Assembly: GCA_946056155.1 (NCBI GenBank)
Contig: CAMGIP010000008.1
Span: forward strand, 1 to 37,699
Source: an uncultured Mediterranea sp.
Lineage (GTDB): Bacteria > Bacteroidota > Bacteroidia > Bacteroidales > Bacteroidaceae
Length of the DNA: 37,699 nt
Direction of reading: 5' to 3'
The notes under the pieces are model-generated. The model saw nothing but the letters and a program-made list of their open reading frames with translations. It was not told where the DNA came from and ran no database searches. The translations under genes and the position numbers were made by a program. Positions 22,817-31,422 of the stretch are shown here, piece by piece (positions within the stretch are counted from its first letter, which is position 1; each line of letters begins with the position of its first letter).

Positions 22817-24283
22817 TTATTTCACGACAATCAGCTTGTACTTGGGCACCAGAATCTTCATGATAATCCAGCCGGTGAGGTAGGCTACGGCGCAGATGCA
22901 GAAGATGATGAAGTAACCGGCCGGTTTGCCCTGGAAGCCCATGAAGGCCATCTGGGTCTCGTCAGCATAAGTGAAGAGCATACCTGAACCCTTGTTGATG
23001 AGGAACGAACCTAAACCACCGGCCATACCGCCGAAACCGATGATGGTGGCTACGGCGCTCTTGGGGAACATGTCACCCACTACCGAGTAGATATTGGCCG
23101 ACCAGGACTGGTGGGCAGCTCCGGCAATACCGATGATGATGATGGGGTACCAGTAGGAGTATTCGCCGAGGGGCTGGGCAAAGAGGGCCAACAGCGGGAA
23201 GAGGGCGAAGATGAACATGGCACGCATACGTGCGGCGTAGGGGTCCATGCCCGTCTTGTTGATGATGATGGTCGGCAACTTACCGCCGTAGATAGAGAGC
23301 ATCGTAATGGCGTAGAGCACAAAGATGAGCAGCTGGGCTGTGCCACTGTCAGATTTTAAATTATAGACGTCGGAGATGTAGGCGGGGGTCCAGAAGAGGA
23401 AGAACCACCATACACCGTCGGTCATGAACTTGCCGATGGCAAAGGCCCAAGTCTGGCGATAACCTAAGCACTGCAGGAAGGTGAGCTGTTTCTCCTCTTT
23501 CTCTTCGCTCTTGGTCTCCACGGTCTCTTCGTGCTTGTCCTGCTCAATGTAGGCCAGCTCGGCAGCATTCACGCGGCTGTTCTCGTTGGGGCGGTTGTAC
23601 ATGAACATCCACAGACCCATCCAGATGAAGCCCAGTCCACCGATAACGATGAAGGCCATTTCCCAACCGTTGCCTACGCCGATTTCCTTGAAGTATCCGG
23701 CCAGAGAGGGGATGGTGATGGGAGCTACGAGTGCACCGATGGTAGATCCCGCATTGAAGATGGAGGTGGCAAACGCACGGTCACGCTTGGGGAAGTACTC
23801 TGCCGTAACCTTGATGGCTGCGGGGAAGTTACCTGCTTCACCCAGACCCAATACCACGCGGGCTGCAATGAAGAAATATACGCTGGTAATGGCAATCGTA
23901 GAGGCTACAGCTCCTGTGGCAGAGAGCATCTCTGCGGTGCTGTGGATACCTACTACATGTTCGGTGGCGTAGCCGCAGACTGCGTGCAGGCAGGCACCCA
24001 ATGACCAGACACCGATGGCCCAAAGGTAACCCTTCTTGGTACCCATCCAGTCGATGAAGCGTCCGGCAAAGAGGTTGCCGATAGCATACACCAAGGAGAA
24101 GATAGCGGTGATATCACCATAGTTGGCATCGGTCCAGTGGAATTCAGGAGCGATAAAATCTTTCCAGGTTAATGACAATACCTGACGGTCCAGATAGTTG
24201 ACCGTGGTAGCAAAGAAAAGCATTGCACAGATTATCCAGCGATAGTTGGTCATCTTGCCGCTTGTGTTTTGATTGTAACTCAT
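22817..24283 (-). CDS. ExuT-like hexuronate transporter (MFS, anion:cation symporter family)
   Basis: Inner-membrane symporter predicted to import hexuronates. The N-terminus NYRWIICAMLFFATTVNYLDRQVLSL is the signature first helix of the ACS family that includes ExuT. AGRFIDWMGTKKGYLWAIGVWSLGACLHA matches the MFS loop 2-3 motif region, and RVVLGLGEAGNFPAAIKVTAEYFPKRDRAFATSIFNAGS is the typical ACS helix 4-5 block. Twelve helices with a charged central loop containing EEKEEKQLT (about 220-240). Length 488 aa is a little longer than E. coli ExuT because of that loop. The start could be Met1 or Met11. It is next to kduI but has its own promoter box and a terminator between the two, so it is separately transcribed. 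Substrate is likely galacturonate or an unsaturated uronate product; not proven. Confidence 0.87.
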   Translation of the reverse strand: MSYNQNTSGKMTNYRWIICAMLFFATTVNYLDRQVLSLTWKDFIAPEFHWTDANYGDITAIFSLVYAIGNLFAGRFIDWMGTKKGYLWAIGVWSLGACLHAVCGYATEHVVGIHSTAEMLSATGAVASTIAITSVYFFIAARVVLGLGEAGNFPAAIKVTAEYFPKRDRAFATSIFNAGSTIGALVAPITIPSLAGYFKEIGVGNGWEMAFIVIGGLGFIWMGLWMFMYNRPNENSRVNAAELAYIEQDKHEETVETKSEEKEEKQLTFLQCLGYRQTWAFAIGKFMTDGVWWFFLFWTPAYISDVYNLKSDSGTAQLLIFVLYAITMLSIYGGKLPTIIINKTGMDPYAARMRAMFIFALFPLLALFAQPLGEYSYWYPIIIIGIAGAAHQSWSANIYSVVGDMFPKSAVATIIGFGGMAGGLGSFLINKGSGMLFTYADETQMAFMGFQGKPAGYFIIFCICAVAYLTGWIIMKILVPKYKLIVVK

Positions 24284-24320
24284 GATATGGGACTTGTTAT
24301 AAATTTATTTGATTCCGGTG

Positions 24321-24328
24321 CAAAGGTA
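24321..24328 (-). promoter_or_regulatory. -7 promoter box for the ExuT-like gene
   Basis: Minus-strand TACCTTTG, 38 bp upstream of the ATG. No TTTG -33 box at 19-21 bp, as for the pectate lyase and GH105 promoters, which suggests activator control. Confidence 0.55.
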
Positions 24329-24385
24329 CCTCTTTGGGATGGAATAGAGGTGTAAAAAATGGCTCAATCCATGTATTATCTGATT

Positions 24386-24419
24386 AAAAAAAGCATGGAT
24401 TGGGGTATCCATGCTTTTT
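24386..24419 (-). terminator. Strong bidirectional-looking terminator after kduI
   Basis: AAAAAGCATGGAT and ATCCATGCTTTTT pair perfectly over 13 bp around a TGGGGT loop. On the minus strand it is followed by seven T in total, 20 bp after the kduI stop. It insulates kduI from the ExuT promoter. Confidence 0.88.
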
Positions 24420-24439
24420 ATCTATCCCGAAAGGATGGA

Positions 24440-25390
24440 TTATCTCATTTCGGTGTATTTGATTTCGTCCTTATCGGAGTATTTCAGGTTTTCACCACCC
24501 ATACCCCAGATGAACATGTAGTTGCTTGTGCCGGCAGCTGCGTGGATGCTCCACTCAGGTGAAGTGATAGCCTGCTCGTTGTGCAGCCATACCAGACGCT
24601 CCTCCTGAGGTTCGCCCATCAGGTGACAGATGGCGTTGCCTTCGGGTACATTGAAGTAGAAGTAGGCCTCCATACGGCGAGTGTGAGTGTGGGCAGGCAT
24701 GGTGTTCCATACCGAACCGGGCTTCAGCTCGGTCAGACCCATCTGCAGCTGGTTGGTACCGCCACCCTTTACCTTGCTCAGTACGGGAGCTACAATCAGC
24801 TGGTTCACTACGCGGTCGTTGCTGTCTTCCATCTTACCGTAGCGGTCAGACTGTGCAATGGCATACTTCTTAGGGTCAGCCTTCTGGTCTGTGGTAATCA
24901 GCTGGGTAACGTAGGGCTTGTAAGCGGGGGTAGAGTTGATGTAGAACTTGGCGGGATTGGCCGGATCATTGCTCTTGAAGCTAACCTCCTTGTTGCCGCA
25001 ACCTACATACAGACCCTCCTTGAACTTCATCGGGTAGGCCTTGCCATCTACAGTGACTACACCGTCACCACCTACGTTGATGACTCCCAGCTCGCGACGC
25101 TCCAGGAAGTAGGTGATTTCAGGACCCAGTTCGCGGAAGGTTTCCAGCTTCAGTTCCTTGTTTACGGGCATTACACCTCCATAGATGAGGCGGTCGTAGA
25201 GAGTATAGGTGATGTTGATTTCATCGGGAGCCATCACCTTCTCCATCATGAAGGCGCTGCGCAGACGGTCGGTATCGTAGTGCTTTACATCCAGAGGATG
25301 GCAAGCGGTTTGTACCTTGTAGCTCGTGATTTGCGCAGAGGCAGCTACTGCTGATACGCCCAGCAGCATGGCGATTGCTAATCTTTTCAT
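24440..25390 (-). CDS. kduI: 5-keto-4-deoxyuronate isomerase KduI with a signal peptide
   Basis: Isomerises 5-keto-4-deoxyuronate (from unsaturated galacturonate) to 3-deoxy-D-glycero-2,5-hexodiulosonate in pectin catabolism. The family zinc ligands are visible: His234 and His236 with Glu241 in [13 protein letters not shown], and His283 in [25 protein letters not shown]. The conserved start of the domain, [37 protein letters not shown], is intact. Unlike E. coli KduI, the protein begins with [19 protein letters not shown], a convincing type I signal peptide with cleavage after ASA. No alternative Met lies between it and the domain, so the enzyme appears periplasmic. It follows the GatC-like gene by 94 bp and probably shares its promoter. 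Confidence 0.93.
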   Translation of the reverse strand: MKRLAIAMLLGVSAVAASAQITSYKVQTACHPLDVKHYDTDRLRSAFMMEKVMAPDEINITYTLYDRLIYGGVMPVNKELKLETFRELGPEITYFLERRELGVINVGGDGVVTVDGKAYPMKFKEGLYVGCGNKEVSFKSNDPANPAKFYINSTPAYKPYVTQLITTDQKADPKKYAIAQSDRYGKMEDSNDRVVNQLIVAPVLSKVKGGGTNQLQMGLTELKPGSVWNTMPAHTHTRRMEAYFYFNVPEGNAICHLMGEPQEERLVWLHNEQAITSPEWSIHAAAGTSNYMFIWGMGGENLKYSDKDEIKYTEMR

Positions 25391-25434
25391 AGGCTGTTGT
25401 TGTTATAGAATTGTTTGAGTTTCTGTTTGTCGGG

Positions 25435-25464
25435 GGTATAAGGAGTGACTACACTCCTTATACC
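25435..25464 (-). other. Perfect hairpin between gatC-like gene and kduI
   Basis: GGTATAAGGAGTG and CACTCCTTATACC form a 13-bp perfect stem with a 4-nt loop, in the 94-bp gap. No T tract follows on the minus strand, so it looks more like an RNA stability or processing element than a terminator. Confidence 0.6.
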
Positions 25465-25484
25465 TTATTTATATATAGGATTGA

Positions 25485-26909
25485 TTATGCGTTGTGGTTG
25501 CTGATGCGGCGACGGTTCATCCACATCATGCCTGCGGCAATTACTACCAGCACACCGGCGCCAATCCACTTGAGTGAGTAGGTGAGGTGGAAGATAATCC
25601 AGCAGTAGAGGCCTGATGCAAAGTCAAGGGCTCCGGCATCATTACCCTCGGGGATGCGTACAGCCTTATCTCCCGTGGCTGCAAACACGTCGTGAGCGGC
25701 TTCGGTGAAGTAGGGGGCCAGGTTGCTGACGAAGTAGAGACCTACGATAAGGGCGATAAGACCGGTGATGAAGGCTTTGATGACATTACCCTTGCAGATG
25801 GGCAGTACCAAGGGGAAGAGGTAGAACATACCGGCCAGTGAAGCGATGGGCAGGAAGGTGTTGCCCGGCAGGATTACGGCAATCACGAGGATGACGGGAA
25901 TCAGCAGCACCGATACAACCAGTGTAGTGGGGTGACCGATAACCAATGCAGGGCTCATACCGATGCTCAGACCTTCGGCGTTCTTGAACTTCTTGGCAAT
26001 CAGCTCGCGGGTAGCGTCTGAGATGGGCTTCAGACCTTCGATGAAGAGGCTGGTGATACGCGGAATCAGCTCCATAACGGCACCCAGCTTGATACCGGCA
26101 CCGAGAATCTTGGCCAAATGGGCAAAGAAGATGCCGCGGCCGTCTTGCGTGCCCCAGTTGGGCAACTGCTCTGCCAACACGCCTCCGTAGGCCAAGGCGC
26201 CCAAGACGATACCGATGATGACACCGAGACAGAGCGGTTCGCCAAAGAGACCGAATTTCTTCTTCAGACCCTCGCTGTCGATGTGTACCTTATTGATACC
26301 GGGAATCAGGTCCAGTACCTTATCTACCAGCAGGGCAAAGGGAATGAAGCTCTGGCAGAAGGGTTGGGGAATGGAGATACCCTCCATGCCGGGGTAGAAC
26401 TTCTGGAACTTGGCGGCCGTCCAGTCGGCTACAATCAGGGTGATGATGTAGCAGATGATGGCACCGAAGAAGCCCCACAGCAGACTTTCGCCAGTAGCGA
26501 AGTAGAGAATACCACCGATGAAGGCAAAGTGCCAGTAGTTCCACAGGTCGATGTTCACCGTCTGGGTGGTGCGCAACAGCAACATCACAATGTTCACGCC
26601 CAAGCAGACGGGGATAATGAATGAACCTACCGAAGTACCGTAGGCTACGGCAGCCGCTGCAGGCCATCCCATATCAAAGGTATTCAGTTGCAAACCATAG
26701 ATATCGGCAATTTGTTTCAAGACCGGTTCCAGAGTCTCGGTAAGCAGGCCGGTGATAACAGAGAGACCGACAAATCCTACGCCGACCAAGAGACCGCTCT
26801 TGAAGGCTTTGGGGAATTTGATACCGATGCACAATCCGAGGATTGTAAAGATAATGGGCATCATCACAGGTGCGCCCATCTTGATAAGATAACTGAATAC
26901 TTCTTCCAT
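25485..26909 (-). CDS. GatC-like PTS galactitol-family EIIC, orphan
   Basis: A 474-aa polytopic protein of the EIIC-GAT family: MEEVFSYLIKMGAPVMMPIIFTILGLCIGI, GLLVGVGFVGLSVITGLL, DMGWPAAAAVAYGTSVGSFIIPVCLGVNIVMLL, and the loop FGLFGEPLCLGVIIGIVLGAL. These mark the sugar-channel component of galactitol-type phosphotransferase systems. No EIIA, EIIB, HPr or EI gene is nearby, and the EIIC has no fused A or B domain. It probably shares a transcript with kduI downstream, so a uronate-type substrate and transport without phosphorylation are plausible. The C-terminus adds a periplasmic-looking loop (about 395-430) and a final helix ending in a basic tail (NRRRISNHNA). Family call is strong; transport mechanism is inference. 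Confidence 0.87.
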   Translation of the reverse strand: MEEVFSYLIKMGAPVMMPIIFTILGLCIGIKFPKAFKSGLLVGVGFVGLSVITGLLTETLEPVLKQIADIYGLQLNTFDMGWPAAAAVAYGTSVGSFIIPVCLGVNIVMLLLRTTQTVNIDLWNYWHFAFIGGILYFATGESLLWGFFGAIICYIITLIVADWTAAKFQKFYPGMEGISIPQPFCQSFIPFALLVDKVLDLIPGINKVHIDSEGLKKKFGLFGEPLCLGVIIGIVLGALAYGGVLAEQLPNWGTQDGRGIFFAHLAKILGAGIKLGAVMELIPRITSLFIEGLKPISDATRELIAKKFKNAEGLSIGMSPALVIGHPTTLVVSVLLIPVILVIAVILPGNTFLPIASLAGMFYLFPLVLPICKGNVIKAFITGLIALIVGLYFVSNLAPYFTEAAHDVFAATGDKAVRIPEGNDAGALDFASGLYCWIIFHLTYSLKWIGAGVLVVIAAGMMWMNRRRISNHNA

Positions 26910-26971
26910 TCTTTTCGTTTTTATTGTTATTTAGATGAGGTTGATTCGCGATTAACAACGTTTTTCGGCTT

Positions 26972-27002
26972 CAAAAGTATAATCTTTTCTTTATACGGCA
27001 AA
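26972..27002 (-). promoter_or_regulatory. Consensus promoter for the gatC-like/kduI unit
   Basis: Minus-strand TTTG (27002-26999), 19 bp, TACTTTTG (26979-26972). Predicted start near 26965, leader about 55 nt. Confidence 0.75.
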
Positions 27003-27053
27003 TTTTAGAGGCTTAAATCTTGGTTAAATGGACGATTTTACTCAAAAATGACT

Positions 27054-27087
27054 GTTTGCGTACACTATATAGCTCGTTTACGCACAC
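27054..27087. promoter_or_regulatory. Direct repeat, candidate regulator binding site between divergent uronate genes
   Basis: GTTTGCGTACAC (27054-27065) and GTTTACGCACAC (27076-27087) match at 10 of 12 positions, spaced 22 bp start to start (two helical turns). They sit midway between the two divergent promoters, the arrangement expected for an AraC-type or hybrid two-component regulator. No such regulator is encoded in the window. Confidence 0.5.
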
Positions 27088-27147
27088 GATTAACAAATAA
27101 TACACTCGCTTTGCCGAAAAGTGCACATTAGTATTGGACGAAAGTTC

Positions 27148-27155
27148 TACCTTTG
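27148..27155 (+). promoter_or_regulatory. -7 promoter box for the GH105 gene
   Basis: TACCTTTG, 47-56 bp upstream of the candidate ATGs, lacking a good -33 box. The context TTCTACCTTTGTTCCGTGAAA closely resembles the pectate lyase promoter context. Confidence 0.55.
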
Positions 27156-27210
27156 TTCCGTGAAACAAAAGCTATTATCAGTATAAATCTAATATCGTAA
27201 AATGGTTTTC

Positions 27211-28428
27211 ATGAGAAATTTGTGTTTGTTCAGAATTATTGGGATAGTGATTGGAGTCATCGTTCCTTGCTGCCTCGCCGCACAGCAGGTGGATGAGAAA
27301 CTTCCCTGGTCGGTAAGGATGGTGCAGTCGGAAATGATTCGCTGTCCGCAGTCGTGGCAGCTTGATTTTCAGCCTACACTGAAGTGGGACTACTGTCATG
27401 GACTGGAACTTCAATCGATGCTGGATGTCTATGACCGCTACGGGGATGAACGTATCTTTGACTATGCGCGTGCCTATGCCGATACCATGATTCGGGTGGA
27501 CGGTACCATCGTCAAGTACAAGAGGGAGGATTTCAGCCTTGACCGTATCAACTCGGGCAAGTTTATCTTCCGCATCTATGATCAGACCAAGGAAGAGAAG
27601 TATCGCAAAGCCCTTGACCTGATGCGTAGTCAGCTCGACGACCATCCGCGCAATGCCGATGGCGGTTTTTGGCACAAGAAGGTCTATCCTCACCAAGTCT
27701 GGTTGGACGGTGTCTATATGGGTGCCCCTTTCTATGCCGAGTATGCCTACCGTAATAGCCGGGTGGAGGACTATGCTGATGTAATCAATCAGTTCCTCAT
27801 GGCTGCCCGCCATACCTACGACCCGGCCACGGACCTCTTCAAGCATGCGTGTGACGTAAGCCGTAAGGAGCGTTGGGCCGATTCAACCACTGGTCGCAGC
27901 CTCCACAGTTGGGGACGCGCCATGGGTTGGTATGCCATGGCCTTTGTTGATGCGCTCGACTTTATCCCCCGCCACGAGCCGGGACGCGATTCGATGCTGG
28001 TAGTTTTCAACCATCTGGCCCAAATGGTGAAGCGTCTGCAAGATACCCGCACAGGAGTCTGGTACCAGGTGCTGGATAAGAGTGGAGCACCGGGTAACTA
28101 TTTGGAATCTTCTTGTTCGGTGATGTTTGTCTATGCCCTCTTCAAGGGGGTGCGCAAGGGCTATTTGGATGCCTCCTACCTGGATGTAGCCATCAAGGGG
28201 TATCAGGGCATATTGAAGGAATTCATTGAGGTGGACCAGCAGGGATTGGTGAGCATTACTAAGGCCTGTGCAGTGGCAGGTTTGGGCGGAAAGAATTATC
28301 GGTCAGGCGATTATGATTACTATATCCATGAGACCATACGTCCCAACGATGCCAAAGCTGTGGCTCCCTTTATTCTTGCCTCTTTGGAATGGGAACGGCT
28401 GCAGGAGGTAAAACAGCTTGTCAGGTGA
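27211..28428 (+). CDS. GH105 unsaturated rhamnogalacturonyl/galacturonyl hydrolase (YteR/YesR type)
   Basis: Removes the non-reducing-end 4,5-unsaturated uronate left by pectate or rhamnogalacturonan lyases, by hydration of the double bond. The (alpha/alpha)6 barrel family is recognised by WDYCHGLELQSMLDVYDRYGD, the catalytic Asp in QVWLDGVYMGAPFYAEYA (Asp169 in ORF numbering), GRSLHSWGRAMGWYAMAFVDAL and SGAPGNYLESSCSVMFVYALFKGVRKGYL. The N-terminus has a signal peptide with double Cys (VPCCLAAQQ), so either SPI cleavage or lipidation at PCC. I prefer the ATG at 27211 (fourth codon of the ORF); 27202 is also possible. Divergent from gatC-kduI, it would supply their substrate in the periplasm. 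Length (about 405 aa) is typical. Confidence 0.9.
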   Translation: MRNLCLFRIIGIVIGVIVPCCLAAQQVDEKLPWSVRMVQSEMIRCPQSWQLDFQPTLKWDYCHGLELQSMLDVYDRYGDERIFDYARAYADTMIRVDGTIVKYKREDFSLDRINSGKFIFRIYDQTKEEKYRKALDLMRSQLDDHPRNADGGFWHKKVYPHQVWLDGVYMGAPFYAEYAYRNSRVEDYADVINQFLMAARHTYDPATDLFKHACDVSRKERWADSTTGRSLHSWGRAMGWYAMAFVDALDFIPRHEPGRDSMLVVFNHLAQMVKRLQDTRTGVWYQVLDKSGAPGNYLESSCSVMFVYALFKGVRKGYLDASYLDVAIKGYQGILKEFIEVDQQGLVSITKACAVAGLGGKNYRSGDYDYYIHETIRPNDAKAVAPFILASLEWERLQEVKQLVR

Positions 28429-28594
28429 TTCCTGTCACTCAACAGTGAACAACTGGTTCGAAGTTAACAAACTGACGGAGTTTTTACCCATCGCTTCTCC
28501 GTGTCGTATCTATCTCTCTTGGTCAACTGTCGGGCATGTTCTCTAACGGAATGACCCTGAGGGTGAAACTTGAATTGTTAACTCTTTAATAGCA

Positions 28595-28602
28595 TAGCTT
28601 TG
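28595..28602 (+). promoter_or_regulatory. Possible -7 box for the pectinesterase operon
   Basis: TAGCTTTG fits TAnnTTTG, 22 bp before the pectinesterase ATG. A TTG lies 22 bp upstream of it (28570-28572), slightly long spacing. Confidence 0.45.
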
Positions 28603-28624
28603 TAAACGGAATATAGCATAAAGG

Positions 28625-29656
28625 ATGAATAGAAGAGAATGTAATCGATTTGGGGAGAACCAACTGCTCTCCGTACTGCTACTGACCTTGCTCCTGCTGG
28701 GGGTTGGTCTGCAGGTGGCCCATGCCAAAACGTATAAGCGCCAGCTGGTGGTGGCCACTGACGGCACCGGCGACTATACCTCGCTCAATGAGGCCATGGA
28801 GGGAATTCGAGCCTTTATGGATTACCAGGTGACCGTCACCATCAAGAAGGGGGTCTATCGCGAAAAGTGGATAGTACCCTCCTGGGTTCAGAACGTGGAG
28901 TTTGTGGGCGAGTCCGTGGAGGAGACCATCATCACCTTCAACGACCATGCCAACATCAGGGCGATGGGAACCTTCCGCACCTATACGCTGAAGGTCGAAG
29001 GCAATCACCTGACTTTCCGCAACCTCACCATAGAAAACGCAGCTGAACCGCTCGGGCAGGCCGTGGCTCTCCATACCGAGGGAGATGAACTCTGCTTCAT
29101 CAACTGCCGTTTCTTAGGCAATCAGGATACGGTCTATACCGGTATGGAGCATACCCGTCTCTACTTCCAGGGCTGCTACATCGAAGGTACCACCGATTTC
29201 ATTTTCGGTCCCTCTACGGTTCTCTTTGAGGAGTGTGAGATTTGCAGCAAGAGCAACTCCTACATCACCGCAGCCTCTACCCCGGCTACGATACATGTCG
29301 GCTATCTCTTCTACCGCTGTCGGCTCACGGCCAAGGAGGGGGTAGATAAGGTCTATCTGGGTCGCCCTTGGCGTCCCTATGCCTCTACCTATTTTATATT
29401 ATGTGAGATGGGAGATCATATCCGTCCCGAAGGATGGCACAACTGGCGCAATCCGGCCAATGAACGAACGGCCCGCTATGGTGAATATGGCTGTACAGGT
29501 CCAGGTGCCGCTACCCAAGGACGGGTAGGCTGGGCAAGACAACTCCACCGCAAAGAGGTAAAGCGGCTCCTCAACCGGAAGTGGTTCTATCAGCGGAACG
29601 ACGTCTGGAGGTTGGAAGTATCGGAATTATCAAAATCAATAAATCAATATCAATGA
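28625..29656 (+). CDS. Pectinesterase, carbohydrate esterase family 8
   Basis: Hydrolyses methyl esters of homogalacturonan, making it accessible to pectate lyase. Exported: signal peptide core LLSVLLLTLLLLGVGLQVAHA. CE8 motifs in order: GTGDYTSLNEAM, GVYREKW, LTFRNLTIENAAEPLGQAVAL, the catalytic segment FLGNQDTVY (first Asp), GTTDFIFGPSTVLFEECEI (second Asp), YITAAST, and VYLGRPWRPYAS (substrate-binding Arg). All key residues are present and length (343 aa) is normal for one domain. An AAAGG immediately precedes the ATG. The stop overlaps the start of the next gene as ATGA, so the two esterases are translationally coupled. Probably periplasmic or cell-surface. Confidence 0.92.
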   Translation: MNRRECNRFGENQLLSVLLLTLLLLGVGLQVAHAKTYKRQLVVATDGTGDYTSLNEAMEGIRAFMDYQVTVTIKKGVYREKWIVPSWVQNVEFVGESVEETIITFNDHANIRAMGTFRTYTLKVEGNHLTFRNLTIENAAEPLGQAVALHTEGDELCFINCRFLGNQDTVYTGMEHTRLYFQGCYIEGTTDFIFGPSTVLFEECEICSKSNSYITAASTPATIHVGYLFYRCRLTAKEGVDKVYLGRPWRPYASTYFILCEMGDHIRPEGWHNWRNPANERTARYGEYGCTGPGAATQGRVGWARQLHRKEVKRLLNRKWFYQRNDVWRLEVSELSKSINQYQ

Positions 29657-31422
29657 AAAAGAATCTACTATTACTGGCAGCTCTCTGCCTGTTGCTGACG
29701 GCTTTCACAGCCGATAAACCGTTGCCTGTCATCTACATGATTGGCGACTCTACCATGGCCAATAAGGTGCTGGATGGAGGCAATCCCGAAAGAGGTTGGG
29801 GGCAGGTGCTTCCCGGTTTCCTGAGTGAGGATATTCGGGTGGATAACCATGCCGTCAACGGACGAAGCACCAAGAGCTTCATCGATGAGGGACGTTGGGA
29901 CAAGGTGCTCTCACTCATCCGTCCGGGCGACTACCTCTTCATCCAGTTCGGTCACAATGACGAGAAGGCCGACCCCAAGCGCCATACCGATGCCAACGGC
30001 GGTTCGTTCGATGAGAACCTCCGTCGCTTCGTCACCGAAGGTCGTGCCAAGGGAGCCATTCCCGTGCTCTTCAACTCCATTGTCCGCCGCAACTTCGGTT
30101 CGGCCGATGCCAAGGCGGTGGCTGAGGCTGTGATGCAGGACGATATTCGCAAGGGGGTCAATCCCGATGCCAAGCGTGAGGCCTCCGAGCAACCCGTAGC
30201 GGAGAAGGGGGATAAACTGATTGATACGCACGGAGCCTATCTGGAGTCACCTCGCAGGGTGGCCCAGGAGCTGAATGTCCCCTTTGTAGATATGAACCGC
30301 ATCACTCACGAACTGGTGGAAGGCATGGGACCAGAGGATTCCAAACGACTCTTCATGTGGGTGCCTGCCGGTAAGGTGGCCGCCATGCCCAAGGGACGCG
30401 AAGACAATACCCACCTCAATATCTACGGAGCCCGTCGTGTAGCCTCCCTGACCATCGATGCCATTGCACGTGAAGTGCCTGCTTTGGCACCCTATGTCCG
30501 TCACTACGATTTTGTCGTGGCCAAGGATGGCAGTGGCGACTTCTTCACCATCCAGGAGGCGGTGAATGCCGTACCCGACTTTCGCAAGAAGGCGCGTACC
30601 ACCATCCGTGTGCGCAAGGGTGAGTATGACGAGAAGGTCATCATTCCCGCTTCCAAGATCAATCTCTCGTTGATTGGTGACGAAGGAGCGGTCATTACCC
30701 ATGCCGACTTCGCCAAGAAACCCAACTGCTTCGGTGAAGATATGAGCACCTCCGGATCTGCCACCTGCTACATCTACGCTCCCGACTTCTATGCCGAGGG
30801 CATCACCTTCTGCAATCGCTCCGGTGCCGTAGGTCAGGCCGTAGCCTGCTTCATTGAGGCCGACCGGGCCTTCTTCAAATCTTGTCGTTTCCTCGGTTTC
30901 CAGGATACCCTCTACACCTACGGCAAGGGGGTACGCAACTACTTTGAAGATTGCTATATCGAAGGAACCGTGGATTTCATCTTCGGCTGGAGCACCGCCG
31001 TCTTCAACCGCTGCCATATCCACAGCATCGGCAACGGCTATGTCACCGCCCCCTCCACCGACAAGGAGCAGCACTTCGGGTACCTCTTCTACGATTGTCA
31101 GCTCACGGCAGCCCCAGGAGTGGATCAGGTCTATCTCTCCCGTCCCTGGCGTCCTTATGCTCAAGCAGTTTTTGTCCGTTGTCAGTTAGGCAAGCATATT
31201 TTGCCGGCCGGTTGGCACAACTGGAACAAGCCTGAGGCAGAGAAAACCGTCCGCTATGCTGAGTACAGATCCGCAGGCGAGGGGGCAGACACCTCCCGTC
31301 GTGCCTCCTTCTCCCGTCAGCTCAAGAACCTCAAGGGATATGAGATGGAGAGTGCCTTGGCTGGCTCTGACGGGTGGAATCCCATAGCAAAGGGCAATGC
31401 ACTCGTGGAGGTTGCCCGTTAA
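29653..31422 (+). CDS. Bifunctional rhamnogalacturonan acetylesterase (CE12) - pectinesterase (CE8) fusion
   Basis: I start it at 29653 (Met25 of the listed ORF), where the ATG overlaps the upstream TGA as ATGA and the product begins with a signal peptide MKKNLLLLAALCLLLTAFT. The first module (about 20-280) is an SGNH esterase: GDSTMANK (block I Ser), GWGQVLPGF, NGRSTKSF, FGHNDEK (block III Asn) and REDNTHLNIYGA (block V Asp/His), typical of CE12. The second (about 285-580) is CE8: KDGSGDFFTIQEAVNAV, GAVGQAVACF, FLGFQDTLYTYG, GTVDFIFGWSTAVF, VYLSRPWRPYAQ. One exported chain would remove both acetyl and methyl esters from pectin. Downstream, a hairpin at 31570 likely ends the operon. Confidence 0.92.
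   Translation: MKKNLLLLAALCLLLTAFTADKPLPVIYMIGDSTMANKVLDGGNPERGWGQVLPGFLSEDIRVDNHAVNGRSTKSFIDEGRWDKVLSLIRPGDYLFIQFGHNDEKADPKRHTDANGGSFDENLRRFVTEGRAKGAIPVLFNSIVRRNFGSADAKAVAEAVMQDDIRKGVNPDAKREASEQPVAEKGDKLIDTHGAYLESPRRVAQELNVPFVDMNRITHELVEGMGPEDSKRLFMWVPAGKVAAMPKGREDNTHLNIYGARRVASLTIDAIAREVPALAPYVRHYDFVVAKDGSGDFFTIQEAVNAVPDFRKKARTTIRVRKGEYDEKVIIPASKINLSLIGDEGAVITHADFAKKPNCFGEDMSTSGSATCYIYAPDFYAEGITFCNRSGAVGQAVACFIEADRAFFKSCRFLGFQDTLYTYGKGVRNYFEDCYIEGTVDFIFGWSTAVFNRCHIHSIGNGYVTAPSTDKEQHFGYLFYDCQLTAAPGVDQVYLSRPWRPYAQAVFVRCQLGKHILPAGWHNWNKPEAEKTVRYAEYRSAGEGADTSRRASFSRQLKNLKGYEMESALAGSDGWNPIAKGNALVEVAR

Noticed and set aside
30247-31164. 305-aa minus-strand ORF opposite the CE12-CE8 fusion
   Set aside because: Shadow of a well-supported enzyme gene.
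28625-31422. Frameshifted single gene (CE8 plus CE12-CE8)
   Set aside because: The second ORF has its own signal peptide at the ATGA overlap and complete domains, so two coupled genes explain it better.
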